DNA of 64,000 bases. It comes from Anthoceros angustus (Eukaryota; Streptophyta; Anthocerotopsida; Anthocerotales; Anthocerotaceae). Below are positions 23,690-34,710 of the stretch, piece by piece (positions within the stretch are counted from its first letter, which is position 1; every line of letters starts with the position of its first letter). The translations under genes were made by a program, and so were the position numbers. The notes below the pieces were generated by a model. The model searched no databases. It worked only from the letters and a program-made list of their open reading frames with translations, and was not told the origin of the DNA. Location: NCBI GenBank assembly GCA_010909165.1, contig MU008179.1, positions 434,001 through 498,000 on the forward strand, in the 5' to 3' direction.

Positions 23690-24131
23690 TCGACGGAGTG
23701 CCACGCATGTGGGTGCGGGAAGGAGGGCCACAATGGGCATGCGGAGGGAGGGCGCCGCCGCCGGCGCCTCCGCCTGCTCCACCCGCTTGGGCATAAGGCT
23801 GGTGGTAGGAGGGAGAGCGCCCGGCCTACCGGGCGCCTCCTAGCACCATCGTCGGCAAAGGGAGGGAGCTAGGGAGGCGCCGTGGCGGCTCCTCCTCCCA
23901 AGATGCCCTCGGGTCATGGGCGCCGGCCTGCCGTGCCCAACACGCCCGCCCGCATGGCTGGCCGGGCCGCGCCTCCCAAGACATTTCCATGGGCTGCCGG
24001 CCGCCCCTAGCACCCCGTTTATAGGCGCCTGTCGCCATGCCCCTAGCACACCGTTATATACGGCGGCCGGGCCCTTCAAAGACGCCTCGGCCTGGCCATT
24101 GGCGCCACCAACACGCCATGCCTTGCCCATG
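23690..24131. other. GC-rich tract with many GGCGCC/CGCC motifs
   Basis: A locally very GC-rich stretch with repeated GGCGCC and GGCGCCTCC, and a small inverted pair GCCCGGCCTACCGGGC. It ends exactly at the nested CACTA element. Open frames here overlap on both strands and look compositional. Confidence 0.5.
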
Positions 24132-24359
24132 CACTACTAGGAAAACGGGCCATTATAGGGCCTTTTTTAGTGGGAGATTTTGTGCTCAAGTCGACGATAA
24201 CGGCTTGGTTTCATGGATTATTTTCAGATAGCCATTCATATTGCTGTGGAGCCAAGAGCCACTACGTATTTAGCCATTGGCTATTCGAAGGACGTGGCAT
24301 AACGAAAGCTACTTTTAATACTTAGGGCTCTTCCGGTTGCAACACGCATAGATCCGATC

Positions 24360-24560
24360 AATGACTTTACAACAATGAATGTGCTTTATAACAACGCATA
24401 GTAAACACCATCACGCCTGCTTACAACGATTTTCTTTTACAACGGCCCATGGTCTACTTACAATGGGAAGTGGTTTACAACGCATTGTCAAGTTTTACAA
24501 CGGGCTTTTACAACGCAGACATACATATACAACAACACGCTTTACAATGAGGATCAAAGG
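24360..24560 (+). repeat. Left subterminal TTTACAACG repeats of family B
   Basis: About ten copies of TTTACAACG or variants (TTACAACG, TTTACAATG, TATACAACA) occur in 200 bases, all in the same orientation. The right end has the same motif. They are the likely binding sites of the element's transposition protein. Confidence 0.85.
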
Positions 24561-25560
24561 TATGTGAGCATTCATGCATATGGTATAGGGTTTGAGGAAG
24601 GGTTCAGAACTCGAATGAAAAGGTGGCGCTTTATTGAGAGAGACGTGCTCACCCAAAAACTATGGGTCGGTCACCAAAACAAACACAACATCAACACCGA
24701 ATTAGCACAACAAAACGGGATGGCGACGATCTCACTCGTAATCTACGGATGCGGACGCTGCCAGTCCCGCCTCCGTGCATCCTCTCCTCACCCACCACAC
24801 GCCAATTCCGGTGTTCAATGCCAACCACCTTCTCCAATTCGCCACAAGGAGGTGGTAGCCGTGAAAATCCTCAGCCTGTGCACCCTTCCATTTCCTAACA
24901 TCCGTCCGATTGGCAAACCGCACCTCCTCGCACACGCCTAGCTTGTCAACGTGTTGTGCACCGCATGACGCCAGATATTGGTGAGAAAGGGAGCCGGCTT
25001 GTCGATAAGAGCAGCTCTTTCGGTCGCCCTCAAAATTGCGATCCCATGACCAAGTTGAAAGCCATAGCGCTAGCTTTGCTTCCCTTCCACAACCAGAGCC
25101 GCAAGACAAAGAAAAACCGTGGAACCCATAATCGAAATGAGAATTGAGCATAAGCGCACACGCACAAGAATCAGAAACGAGTTCTCAAAGATGCAACTTT
25201 CCCCAAAGCGCGAGATCTATAACACTACCTCTACAACACTACAAATCGGCACACAACCGATCGGAAAACTCTGGTCGCTGCAATCGCAAGGTGGGCGACA
25301 CGATCTCCGATCAGAAATGAATGAACTCACAACAGTGAAGTGGCTTGAAGGCAATGCCCTTTTGTTGCCGATTAGGCAAATGAGAGGCCGCCAGTGTCTT
25401 GGACCTCGAGTACATTCGCATGCCGCAAGACATGGTCCGGAAGCCAAGTTCAAAATGACTAGTCGAAAAACTCAACATCAACTGGTCATGGCCAAGTACC
25501 ACAAAGTTTATGACCAAGAGGATATGTATTTGACCGAGATGATATGTATTTGATCGTACT
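24561..25560. other. Family B interior, left part, no recognised gene
   Basis: Overlapping frames exist on both strands (for example reverse 24732-25151, 139 codons, and forward 25119-25553, 144 codons), but none shows a known domain and none excludes the others. The CACTA second-gene product would be expected in such a region. Confidence 0.35.
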
Positions 25561-25850
25561 CTGCCCAAGACCCAAGGAACCCTAAACCATGGTCCGAAAC
25601 TAGAGAAAAGCTAACTCATGTCCGAACCCAAGGAACCGTAGAAACCATGTTCCTAAACCCAAAGTGTTAACACTAAACCATTTTTCCAAACCCAAGGACT
25701 ACTCAAATCATTGAGTTTAACACTACAAAACCCAAGGACAATGGGGAAACCCATTTCCAGCATTTATAGCCCAAAGGTCACGAACCTCAAATGAAATCAT
25801 GGCCAATATTATAAATCAAACCCCAAAACCCAAGGACATGGGGAAAACCC
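25560..25850 (+). repeat. ACCCAAGGA(C/A) repeat cluster
   Basis: Five or more copies of ACCCAAGGAC or ACCCAAGGAA are spaced about 50-60 bases apart, between stretches like CTAAACCATG and ATGGGGAAACCC. The core CCAAGGAC is the same as in the family A arrays at 3340 and 16070, though the surroundings differ. Confidence 0.65.
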
Positions 25851-26239
25851 ACAAGCATAGCGTTTCAACTTATCCTTGGGTTTCAAAACTCGTAACTACG
25901 TTAGGTTAAATATTCAAATACCAAGCTCAATGCGGCTATAAATGCGTGAATAATGCATGTAAATTAACCTCTCAAAAATAGCCACACGAGACATCGGAGG
26001 AGAAGTGTTCTTCGAGAGAATGCGCTGGAAATACATGTCTTCGCCAAGATGTAAAAGCACCGTAAAAGGGCCCCGTACGCCATCTGCTGCCAGGCATGGA
26101 CTAAGGGAGAGAGTACCGAGACATCTATGAACGCGTCCGCACACCGCCTCTTGTGGTCGTGGATATACCACGTCCATCCCGCACCGAGGAGCGCAAATGC
26201 AGAAGAAGACGGACAAGTGTGGTAAAGGCAAGTTTAGGG

Positions 26240-27560
26240 TCAAGGTATGCATGAGGCGTTGTTCTTTCTCCGTGGGCTTTTCATTCATGTGTTTGTGTTG
26301 TTGTTTTCGTGCCGTTCGCCAGAGCTCTGCTTTTCACAACCAGCAATGGGTGCGATGCCAAAAGCGAAGATAGAATGTCATGCCGAGGCGGACATCGAGA
26401 CAAGGCGATTGGCAACGGCGGCCTCACTGGGATGCGCCCGAGGCCACACCGGAAGGAATCGACGCCGGACCCAACGATGGTTGTGAAAAACAAGAACTTG
26501 GCGATGTCGCCGATCTTAGGGCCGGCGCCAACACCTAAAAGGTAAGTGGGTGCAGAAGAAGTTGAGGACGCAGTACGTGGAAGAAGACGCCAATGGTGAC
26601 GAGGATGAGCGAACATGTCAAAGACATCGCAGCAAGAGGTAGCAAGGGGTGATCGTGGACGAGCTAAGCGCGTACGAGTTAAGGGTGACAAATGGCAAGG
26701 CAAGCGGCTACCAAGTTCGGTCGCAGATTTTGGGAGGCCAACGCGAGGTCGGAGAGTAGGACCAAGCACGATGGAGGGAGTTTAACCAAGAGTCTCAAGG
26801 GCAGAACAGATCACCAAATGCCCTGAGGCATTGGGGTTGACGGGTTTTGGCTTCACCCCATGTTCGGGAGTCGAGGTCCAAGAGGCGAAAGATGAGGAGG
26901 ACAAGTTCCACAAGGTCCGCCTTACCTCGATGAAGATGTCCTTCCAACACAAACCTCACTTATGGGAAATGTGCCACAACAGGGTTTGGCACGAGTTTGC
27001 ACAATGGTGACCTCGGACATCCGCTTTGGATTGTCCAAGAGTGGGAAGGCCCACATGCCGACATGGGTGTATGCGGCTGCCGGAATCCCCGCCCGCAAGT
27101 GCCGCCGACCTCGAGGCAAGGAAGGACGAAGAGGAGGCGACCTTAACCAAGGATGCTGAGGAGGCCGTTGAGAAGGCCGGCGAAGAGGAGGCGGAGTTCA
27201 GGACCGGTAGGGTGTGATTCGTGACCGACACCATTGCACCAAAAGGGACCAAAGAACTAGCCTGCAATGGTTTCGCGTCGAATACACGGCCAATTCTAAC
27301 GAAACAATTTCAAGGTGAGCTCAGACAAGATGAAGGAGTGGCACGACCACGCGTGGTGGTTTGTGATAGCCTCCGTGATCGTGAGATAGCCGATATTTTG
27401 GAAGATGCAGACCGGGAAATGGGAAGGCTGTGATCCGAAGTGGATTCATTTGCTTCTAGGACACCCTTGCCGCCGACGGCGCGGATGATGCGAACAATAC
27501 ATCGGGTCGCCACACAACTGGCCGTGTCAACCCCATCATGAGCATCACAGGGGATGCTCA
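26240..27560 (+). other. Coding-like region in family B, unrecognised
   Basis: Forward frames contain coherent peptide runs: DEEDKFHKVRLTSMKMSF (about 26895-26945), KPHLWEMCHN and WHEFAQW (about 26952-27005), and a Glu/Ala-rich coiled-coil-like run ADLEARKDEEEATLTKDAEE (about 27100). They lie in different frames. The charged coiled coil would suit a CACTA TNPA-like protein, but this is inference. Confidence 0.35.
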
Positions 27561-28228
27561 TGCCGGGTACATGGCGAAATCCCTATGACATGTATGGACG
27601 TTGACTTGAGGGCAACAAGCGGCACCAAAACGGAAGAGGAATTTCGACATCCAAAGATGAGGTTCCGCTGTCATATGCATGAAAGCGTAAGTATTCGTCT
27701 GTGAGGAAAATGGTCAGCATGGTTGCGGCGAGGAGGATCCATGCATGGTTGCTTTACAGTTCGTATCGTGCCGATTACGCGACATGCAGGTTATTTTACA
27801 GCTGACAGCCGGGCTTATCAGTTCGAACTCAGTTCGATACAGCCCCGATAGTTCGATAATGAGGTCGGGGTGTAATTCAGCTCGATATTGTGCCCGGAGT
27901 TACACTCGCAAAAGTAGGCTTGTAACTCCATGGTCATTTAATTTGGGTTGAGGCTGGATTTCATCATGAGGTTATGTTGCATGTAATGTTCTAAATCACA
28001 ATTGTCTATGTGTTTTGAATGTTACATATACTACGTGACTCGCCTTCGTGGTTTCCAAGGATAGGGTGCACTACACAATCCGACACATGTGCAACCCCAT
28101 CGTCGATTTTGGGCACACTCGATCTGAAGTGCTTCTTATTGAAAGCACCTTACGCCAAACAATTTCAGCCCATGGAGCTTTCAGTATTGTAGCTCGCTTA
28201 GTGGCACCCGAGGCATTGGAAGAATAAC

Positions 28229-28480
28229 TTGAGAAAGGAGGCTAGGCACTTCTTACATGGGAAGAAAGGGTGCGATAAGTATGTGCCCAAGAGCTTGAAG
28301 AAGGAGCATTGGGATGTTCTCTTGAAACAGAGAAAGATAAGTCGGATGGTGTTGTTGCACCCTCAACAAAAGATTGCTGCGGTGAGGGGGAAAACGTCAG
28401 GTAAGCCATATTCTTGCTTTGGGTTTGAGGTCAAAAGCAATTCATGGACAGAGCCAAGTTTGATAGGCAAGCAACTTTAG
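28229..28480 (+). other. Open frame of 83 codons in family B, unrecognised
   Basis: This forward frame is Lys/Arg-rich (KKEHWDVLLKQRKISRMVLL and a KTSGKPYSCFGFEV segment) and sits 500 bases before the right subterminal repeats. A small basic exon of a transposon protein is possible. No domain was recognised. The region 27561-28228 before it shows nothing clear. Confidence 0.3.
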
Positions 28481-28964
28481 AGGAGATCAAGTGGGATCTA
28501 GGCATGGAAATTGGTTGAACAAGTCGAGAGCGCATTGGAAGGAGACTAAAACCACAATTCCATCCTTGGGTCCTCAAGTGGATCAAGGGAAAGTCGATAA
28601 GGTGAATGTCTCGGAATCATGAAGCGGATATGAGAGTGCAGAGTGAGCAGTGTAATGGAGGCAATCAAGAAGAGGGTCCGGATGAAGGTTTCATGGTGGA
28701 ACATCTTCTTGACAGCATGAAAAAGGCTAAGAAAGCCTCACCATAGTTCAGTCGGACAATAGAGCTTGCACTTCCACCGTAATTTCATGTAATCTTCAAC
28801 CGTAATTGTTGAAGTTCATCTCGTTATGTGGGCTTTGTTCATGCATGTTTGTGAAAGAGGGTTGGCGGTTGTCAAATGGAGTGACAAACTAATCTACTAC
28901 CGATTGTAGGATGCATGGTGTAGTAGGCTTTGCCAAGATAGCGTAGTGGAGTTTTTACGCACTG

Positions 28965-29540
28965 TAGATTTACAACAAACTTGCTTCATTGCAACGCATT
29001 CGCTTTACAACGGACCCCTATCTCTACTCCCAAAACTTTACAACGAGAGCCTTTTACAACGGGTTTTGTAAATTACTTTAAACGAACTCAGACACGTGGT
29101 CCATTTACAACAAGGTCCGCTAAAGGTACATACTTATTACAACAGGCTCGTGAAAGTTACACGATTACAACGCCATTCTTAGGTTAATCATGGTTAACTA
29201 ACGCCAACTAGTTTGTGGTAATCGAATCATATTAACCCCGCTTAATAAACCGCGGTCAAGATTTAACTCTAGTATATTAACCATGGTTATTGAAGTTGTA
29301 AAATGCGTTGTAAGTGTACCGTAGTAATGTCCGTAAAGGGGTTCCGCGTTGTAAAAGTTTAACCAGTACGGACCACACCGCTTTACATACACCGTATGGG
29401 TTGGACAATACCGTATTCAATACATAATATAGCCCTCAGATATGCGTATATACTTTTACTATGGATATTACTAAGGTGTGTTTACTACGGGGTTTTACTT
29501 GACCTACTTAAAGGGCGTTGTAATGTCTGTAATTCCAAGC
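28965..29540. repeat. Right subterminal TTTACAACG repeats of family B
   Basis: TTTACAACG-type motifs occur at about 28969, 29005, 29035, 29052, 29103, 29135 and 29163 in the forward sense. They then appear inverted as CGTTGTAA at about 29307, 29348 and 29516. The change of orientation toward the end resembles known CACTA termini. A 12-base palindrome TAACCATGGTTA is at about 29278. Confidence 0.85.
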
Positions 29541-29681
29541 AAAAGTATCCTTTCCTAGTAGTGGAAGCCTCCCCATCAAGACGGCCCAGGAAGGTAGAGG
29601 GGCGAGGTGGCACCGAACCCGAGTTGAGTTTGACGACGCCGAGACGCGTGAACCTCCCGCAACCCGGATGCGAGTTGGATT

Positions 29682-30480
29682 GTGCGTGAACCGAATCAAA
29701 TAGATGAGGAGCTATTTCGTTGGATGAGGTTGGTTTTCGCATCGTTAACGGCAAGTGATGTCTGCGTGCACACGCTCAAGTTTGCGTGCCGGATGAGTGC
29801 ATGGTGGACAAACGGGTATCACAGTGCATCTGCATGCCGGGCGCGCCTGCCGGGAGACAAGGGGAGGCAAGTGAGGGTCCGTAACGATTGGCATAAGGGA
29901 TAGTGGAATCGCGAAGGGTAAGCCGGCCGAGGCAGCGGACAGCGCCGACCGACGCACAAGCACTTGATCTGGAATGGCGCAAGCAATTTCTGGAAGGGGG
30001 TGGTGTTCTGACACGCGGTGATGACAGTGTGCAGCGTCTAGATGCTGCTGGCGCGGTGAGTGCGGTGGACAACGATGCACTGGTGAAAGCCTTGATAAAC
30101 AAGCATGGGGTCAAATGGCTGAAGGAGGCCATGCAAAACCACATGAAGCGGGGAAGGGACTGGCGTATTCGCGGCCGAGGGCAAGGCAAGAATCTGGTAC
30201 CGTGAGGACGAAGGTTGTGAATGAACCGGGGAGCCGCAAGATGGCGCGACGCTCAAAGAGGAGAAAGCATAGTGAAACTCTCAAGCATTCCTGCACTGTG
30301 GTCAAGTCCAAGATAAGCCGACACTGCAGATGACGCGACACGCAACTTTGCGTGTGGAAGTCAAGGCGCAATGTAGAGGAAATGGGGGGGAGGACATGGA
30401 AGAAACCGAGCATGGTGGATGACGAAGAGGAAGATGCACTTGCATGGGCGGATGGAGCTGAAGAGGAACGGAAGTTTGAG
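29682..30480 (+). other. Coding-like region of family A right part, unrecognised
   Basis: Forward frames read coherently: RTAPTDAQALDLEWRKQFLE and NDALVKALINKHGVKWLKEA (29903-30205), then a Lys/Arg-rich run, then the acidic DDEEEDALAWADGAEEERKF (about 30420). Frames change at least twice. This could be the C-terminal part of a transposon-encoded protein or a captured host gene fragment. No domain is recognised. Confidence 0.4.
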
Positions 30481-32219
30481 CCATCAAGTACGAAATTGCA
30501 GCAAAAGAGAGGCTAGCCAAAACGGGGATGGGTCCAAACCCGTGGGGAAAGGGAGGCGTGGCTGGTGGTGAGGTTTGAGAATCAAGATGGGCGGTTCCCA
30601 ACGGAAGAAGAGGAGTATGGGAGGTTGAAGAGGACGATTTCCATGCAGTGGGTCCGCGATAGTGGGGGTTCTCCGAGTTCACTGGGTAAGGCAGGAGTGT
30701 ATGAGAAGACACTAGTAGGTTCAAGCCATTGCAAGGAGAACAAGGGAAATGACCATTTTGCTTAATGACATTGAATTGGAGATGGATCCCGATATGGTGG
30801 CCTTCCGAGGCGACGGAAGGAAGGGGTGGGAGGCAAGGGTGCACGTGGTGGCGACGTGGACGGATGCTAGGGCAAGGAAGGGGCTTGGGAGGAGGAGGCC
30901 AGGAGGCGGGGCACAACGAGACTTGGAAGGGGGAAAGGCGACGATGAACAAGAGCGTGAAGTGGAGACGGGAAGCGGGCATGAGGAGGCGTGAGGGAGGG
31001 AGTGGGGAAACGAGTGACAGTGTGGACGTAATTGTGGTGCCCGCGACACCACGATCGCGCAGGGTTGGTGGAAGTTGCATGCCTGGGAATGGTGTCAATG
31101 GAGGCAGGGCGACGAGGGCTGTGTGAGGTGGGCAGCAAGCAAATACTGGAAAAGAGGTGGAGGAGTGCCCGAGACGGCAAGGTGACGGCCATGTATACGG
31201 AGGGTGGAGGCCGTTGGGAGGAGAAGGAGACGCCAATGGAGGCGTGAACAAGGAGTGGAGGGCGTGAGTCGGGTGGTGGAGCAGAGGGGGCGAACCGTCA
31301 CTGTGAAGGAAACACACTGCAGGCACTATGACAAAAACGCAGGGGGACTAGGGAGGAGCGGTGGCGGAGGACGAGGGGATCACCCTAGCCCATGGTGGCA
31401 GGGCAAAAGGCGCAGAATTAGCATGAGGCGTATGTCGAGGGGAGAGAGAATGAAGGAGGACTAAGAGGGCATCATGTGTGTTTTGATATCGCAAAGGCCA
31501 GGTACGATGGAGGCCGGGGGACAGATGGGGGACGCCGCAGACAACATGGACGCAGCAGGGAGGCAGTCAAGAGGACGATGTGCCTAATGCTGTGACACAT
31601 ATCTTGCAGCCCTGATGCCGAGAGCATGGACGCATAGTGGAGCCCAGCTGAGGCAACGCCACCGCGATAAAGGGTGGAGGCGAAAGAGGAAAATGGAGGA
31701 GGAGTAGAGGCGGCACCCGTGGGCGAGTGACAGGGCACGGGTACATGGAAGAAGGAGGACTAAGAGGAAAATGTCCAGCAAGAAGGGCGTAAGAAACGAG
31801 GAGGGACTGAGGGAAGGTAAGGCAAATGGTCCGCTTTGTTGTGGAAACCCATTAACGCTGATAACTCATGATGGCCATGCTGGTTTGTATGTGTAACGCA
31901 GCGTATGTGGAGGGAAGTGGAGGAAGCTTGCACCAACGCAAGCAAGTGGGAAGAAGAAAATTGGGAATCGAACGGAGGGCGGAAGTTTCGTAGGTGCATA
32001 CGATGACGAGTAGGAAGTGCCTTACATGGAGGCGTAAAAGCATAAGCCGCGATACCAAATCTCCGCACAAAGACAATCTTGTAGGGCATAACCTCATGGT
32101 GATGCGTCACAATAAGGTGATAGGTGGGGACAATATCTTCTTGGGCGCCATGGCGGAAGGATGGCTATTGGTGACGTGGAAGGACAAACCGCAATGCTAT
32201 AAAGTAGGGGTATAAAGGG
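30481..32219. other. Purine-rich region, no recognised gene
   Basis: The forward strand is strongly purine-rich (GGAGG and AAGG runs). Long frames occur on both strands, including 296 codons on the reverse strand (30302-31192), but they overlap and lack domain signatures. A forward frame at 30749-31126 begins MTILLNDIELEMDPDMVAF and may contain real coding sequence in its first 25 codons. Confidence 0.35.
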
Positions 32220-32779
32220 CCGCTATTTACACAAATAGTAAATACAAAGTATCGTATCATGAATATGTACATCAAAGGTACGATGTAATACGATGATATA
32301 CAAACTTATTTTATATGAAATTGAATACGTATAGCACTTAGAATAATCTAGTACATTTATCACCGAGATGATACATGCGATAGTATAAGGATGTATTGAC
32401 ATGTATTTATATGGTCGTATTGATGGGCAACGGTAACTACCAAAACGTGGTATTTCAAAGGGCAAAAGTAAAAGGAAAATGGTGGATGGGGAGGAGGTTC
32501 TACCAAGCCTCCAAAAGTGTTACAAGACCTCTTGTAACATTTTAGATGTTGCAATCATGTTGCAATTTTGAGAGAGGCAAACCACCTCTCACTTCATCTT
32601 AACATAATTGCAACACCATTGCAACATGATTGCAACAACGGCCGTGGTATGGTTTCCAAGCCAAAGTGTAACAAGGGGCCCAAAAGTGTTACATGACCCC
32701 AAAATTGCAACATGAGTGTTACATCCAGGGTCCAAATCTTAACATAAAGTGTAACATAGGGTGCCCTTTTCTAGTAGGG
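32220..32779. repeat. Right subterminal and terminal repeats of family A copy 2
   Basis: An AT-rich tract with GTACGATGTAATACG-type repeats is followed by many copies of GTGTTACA, TGTTGCAAT, ATTGCAACA and CTTAACAT. The end is GGGTGCCCTTTTCTAGTAGGG, the inverted counterpart of the left terminus. The layout mirrors 12604-13400. Confidence 0.7.
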
Positions 32780-32782
32780 TTG
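32780..32782. other. Right 3-bp target site duplication of family A copy 2
   Basis: TTG follows the right terminal inverted repeat and matches 12601-12603. Confidence 0.6.
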
Positions 32783-34512
32783 CGATGTGAGTGGGAGCGA
32801 TGATGACCAAGTTGTTGAGTGGGAGTCCGAGGATCATGGGAGCGCATACCGCACACATTAATCGCACAAGGGCGGTGCTCATCTGTGTACCCACACCACA
32901 TGCCTGACTTACACCTCCTTAGATCCCTCAGACCATGGGCCCAGAGCCCTATACAACTCGGCACTCAGCTCCACTCCCTCACATCCGCGTGCATGATCCT
33001 CATGATCCGCCAGCACATCGTGGAATGAAGCCTCCTTGGCCCGTAGCCCCCGCCGCGTCGCCCACAAGGGCGCGCACTCCCTTGGCATGAATCCTACCAC
33101 CTTGAAGGTGCGTGACATAACAGGGAGGGACGCGCCTCCTCGATGCTCAACCCGGGCGCACATCCGATCACGCGCTCCTCCTCGCATACGGTAACCACGT
33201 GCCCTGCAAGCCACATCCTTGGAGCCCGCTTTACCTGCTTGTGCACCATCTGCTTCTCCGCACCCATTTCAAAATAATAATTCATTAGTTGGGCCTTTTA
33301 CCAAATTCAAAATGAACCTAGTTTAGATGTCGATATTTACTGATGTTTCTCAAAGATAGGGTTTGTCTCCAACCCCATTTTGGCCCCAACCATCCGTAAA
33401 TGCACATGTCTCATTTCACTGCTTGATTTGCGAACCCACAGCCCATGCATCCGAGCCCAAGAAGACCTGCCCACCGTCCGACAAATGCGGACACACCTTT
33501 GTAAAGTGGCCGGATGATCATGACTTATGCTCCAAAGAGCTGGAGGCACCAACGCCCGCAGACTTATACTCCAAAGAGGTGCAATACACCGGGTTTGGAG
33601 AGGGTTGCGCTAATACTTGTGTAGGCAAGCACTTTCGCCTGTTGCTTGTGCACACTTGCCACCGCACCAACACTCACATCAATTCTCTTTTCAAACCCCG
33701 TGATCGAGCAATCCTGCACGGCAGTGCATACTGCTCGCCCTCCGTTGGAGATAAGCACTTAGATCGCAGATTAGCCTCATGCAGAATTGGACAAGGTAAA
33801 GGATGGTGAGGCCTCCTCAACCGCTCTTGATCAAACTCTTCGTAGCTTACATTTCTTCTTGTCAAGTCCGCATCGCTTTCAACCTTAATCTATCCATGGG
33901 TGGCACATGGAGCAAGTCGATCTTAAATTCAAAATCTCCGAAGCTTGGCTATAGTTCGCCTCTGAACACCTAGTCGCACCACCATAGTGGTGACAAAGGT
34001 AGCCTCACTAAATATTTTGGTCAAAACCCCACCGGGCGACCAGCCCTCTTTCTTCAGATACTACCGGCTCTCACTAGGGCTCTAGGCTGCAGATGCTCTT
34101 ATACTTGTGTTCGATCCGCATGTGCTTTCATTACTCAAGGACAAATCATCTATTCTATTTATTTCGCTTCTCTCGCAAAACATTGTGAAACATTGTCGCC
34201 TTCAAAAGGTTGGCCATTAGAAACCACCATCATACATGTCGAATTTTGGAAAATGTAGCTCATCTAGAAACCAAGGCCTATGCATCTATACGCATCAAAC
34301 TCGAATGAGCTTGACATTTGGCACCAATCAAAGAGATCCAAATTGCAAGTCACTAAGGGGCACATAGAGTAAGGCCAAAAGGTTTTACATGTTGTATACA
34401 AAGCGAATGTGGAATATAACATCAACCAACAAATGATTTTCAAAATAATATTCATGACTTTACGCCTAGATACGGGATGATTTACAAATTTTTCAAACCA
34501 CTAAAAATCAAC
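32783..34512. other. Unassigned sequence after the CACTA element
   Basis: It begins with GTGAGTGGGAGCGATGATG, which resembles the junction of a copia polypurine tract with a 3' LTR (compare reverse strand 63254-63266). The reverse strand at 32909-33214 (101 codons) and the forward strand at 33363-33809 (148 codons, Cys/His-rich) are open, but neither is recognised. Confidence 0.35.
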
Positions 34513-34710
34513 ACTCCATCCTGGTATTGATACGCCTCTAGGTTGCTTAACAGTGGAGTTGTTACAAAGTTTTCAAAGCGCAAAAAACAAGCAACCCATC
34601 CTAGTACTAGTCCGACCGAAGAGTGCTAAACCGTAGAGTTCGCAAAGCACCAAAGTGAAGCACCCCATCCTGGTACTAATTCAACCCAAGGGTGCTTAAC
34701 TTTGGAGTTC
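34513..34710 (-). repeat. Tandem cluster of three partial 5S rRNA-like units
   Basis: On the reverse strand the best unit (34662-34710) reads GAACTCCAAAGTTAAGCACC, then TTGGG, then AGTACCAGGATGGG. This is the middle and 3' part of plant 5S rRNA, including the internal promoter region. Two more degenerate units lie at 34593-34640 and 34513-34560, about 70-80 bases apart, joined by CAAAG/TTTTCAAA spacers. The units lack the 5S ends, so they are not functional genes. They could be 5S pseudogenes or a Cassandra-like element, whose LTRs carry 5S sequence. Confidence 0.75.

Larger units (their letters stand above)
24132..29563 (+). mobile_element. Nested CACTA transposon, family B (about 5.4 kb)
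   Basis: The left end starts CACTACTAGGAAA and the right end finishes TTTCCTAGTAGTG, a 13-base terminal inverted repeat with canonical CACTA termini. Clustered TTTACAACG motifs fill both subterminal regions (24360-24560 and 28965-29540). These two traits define a CACTA element. The 3-bp flanks are ATG on the left and GAA on the right, so the target duplication is not visible. No TNP2 signature was found inside, so it is probably non-autonomous. It lies within family A copy 2. Confidence 0.85.
12604..32779 (+). mobile_element. CACTA-type DNA transposon, family A, copy 2 (about 20.2 kb, with a nested element)
   Basis: The left end CCCTAGAAAAGGGCACC and the right end, read on the reverse strand, CCCTACTAGAAAAGGGCACC form terminal inverted repeats differing by one 3-base gap. 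Both are flanked by TTG. Subterminal TGTTGCAAT/GTAACA motifs lie inside both ends. Inside are a reverse-strand gene, a CCAAGGACAA array and a TNP2 transposase with DUF4218-like end. Removing the nested element (24132-29563) leaves about 14.7 kb, a plausible size for an autonomous CACTA. The termini start CCCTA instead of canonical CACTA. It sits inside the copia remnant at 10916-12600. Confidence 0.72.

Noticed and set aside
24129-29566. A 3-bp target duplication for the nested CACTA
   Set aside because: The flanks are ATG and GAA; they do not match, so no duplication is claimed.
30302-31192. A 296-codon open frame on the reverse strand
   Set aside because: The forward strand is purine-rich, so the reverse strand lacks stop codons by composition. 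The translation is Pro/Ser/His/Leu-rich with no domain, and forward peptides in the same place look more protein-like.
34513-34710. Functional 5S rRNA genes
   Set aside because: Each unit covers only about 50 bases of the 120-base 5S rRNA, lacks both ends and is mutated.
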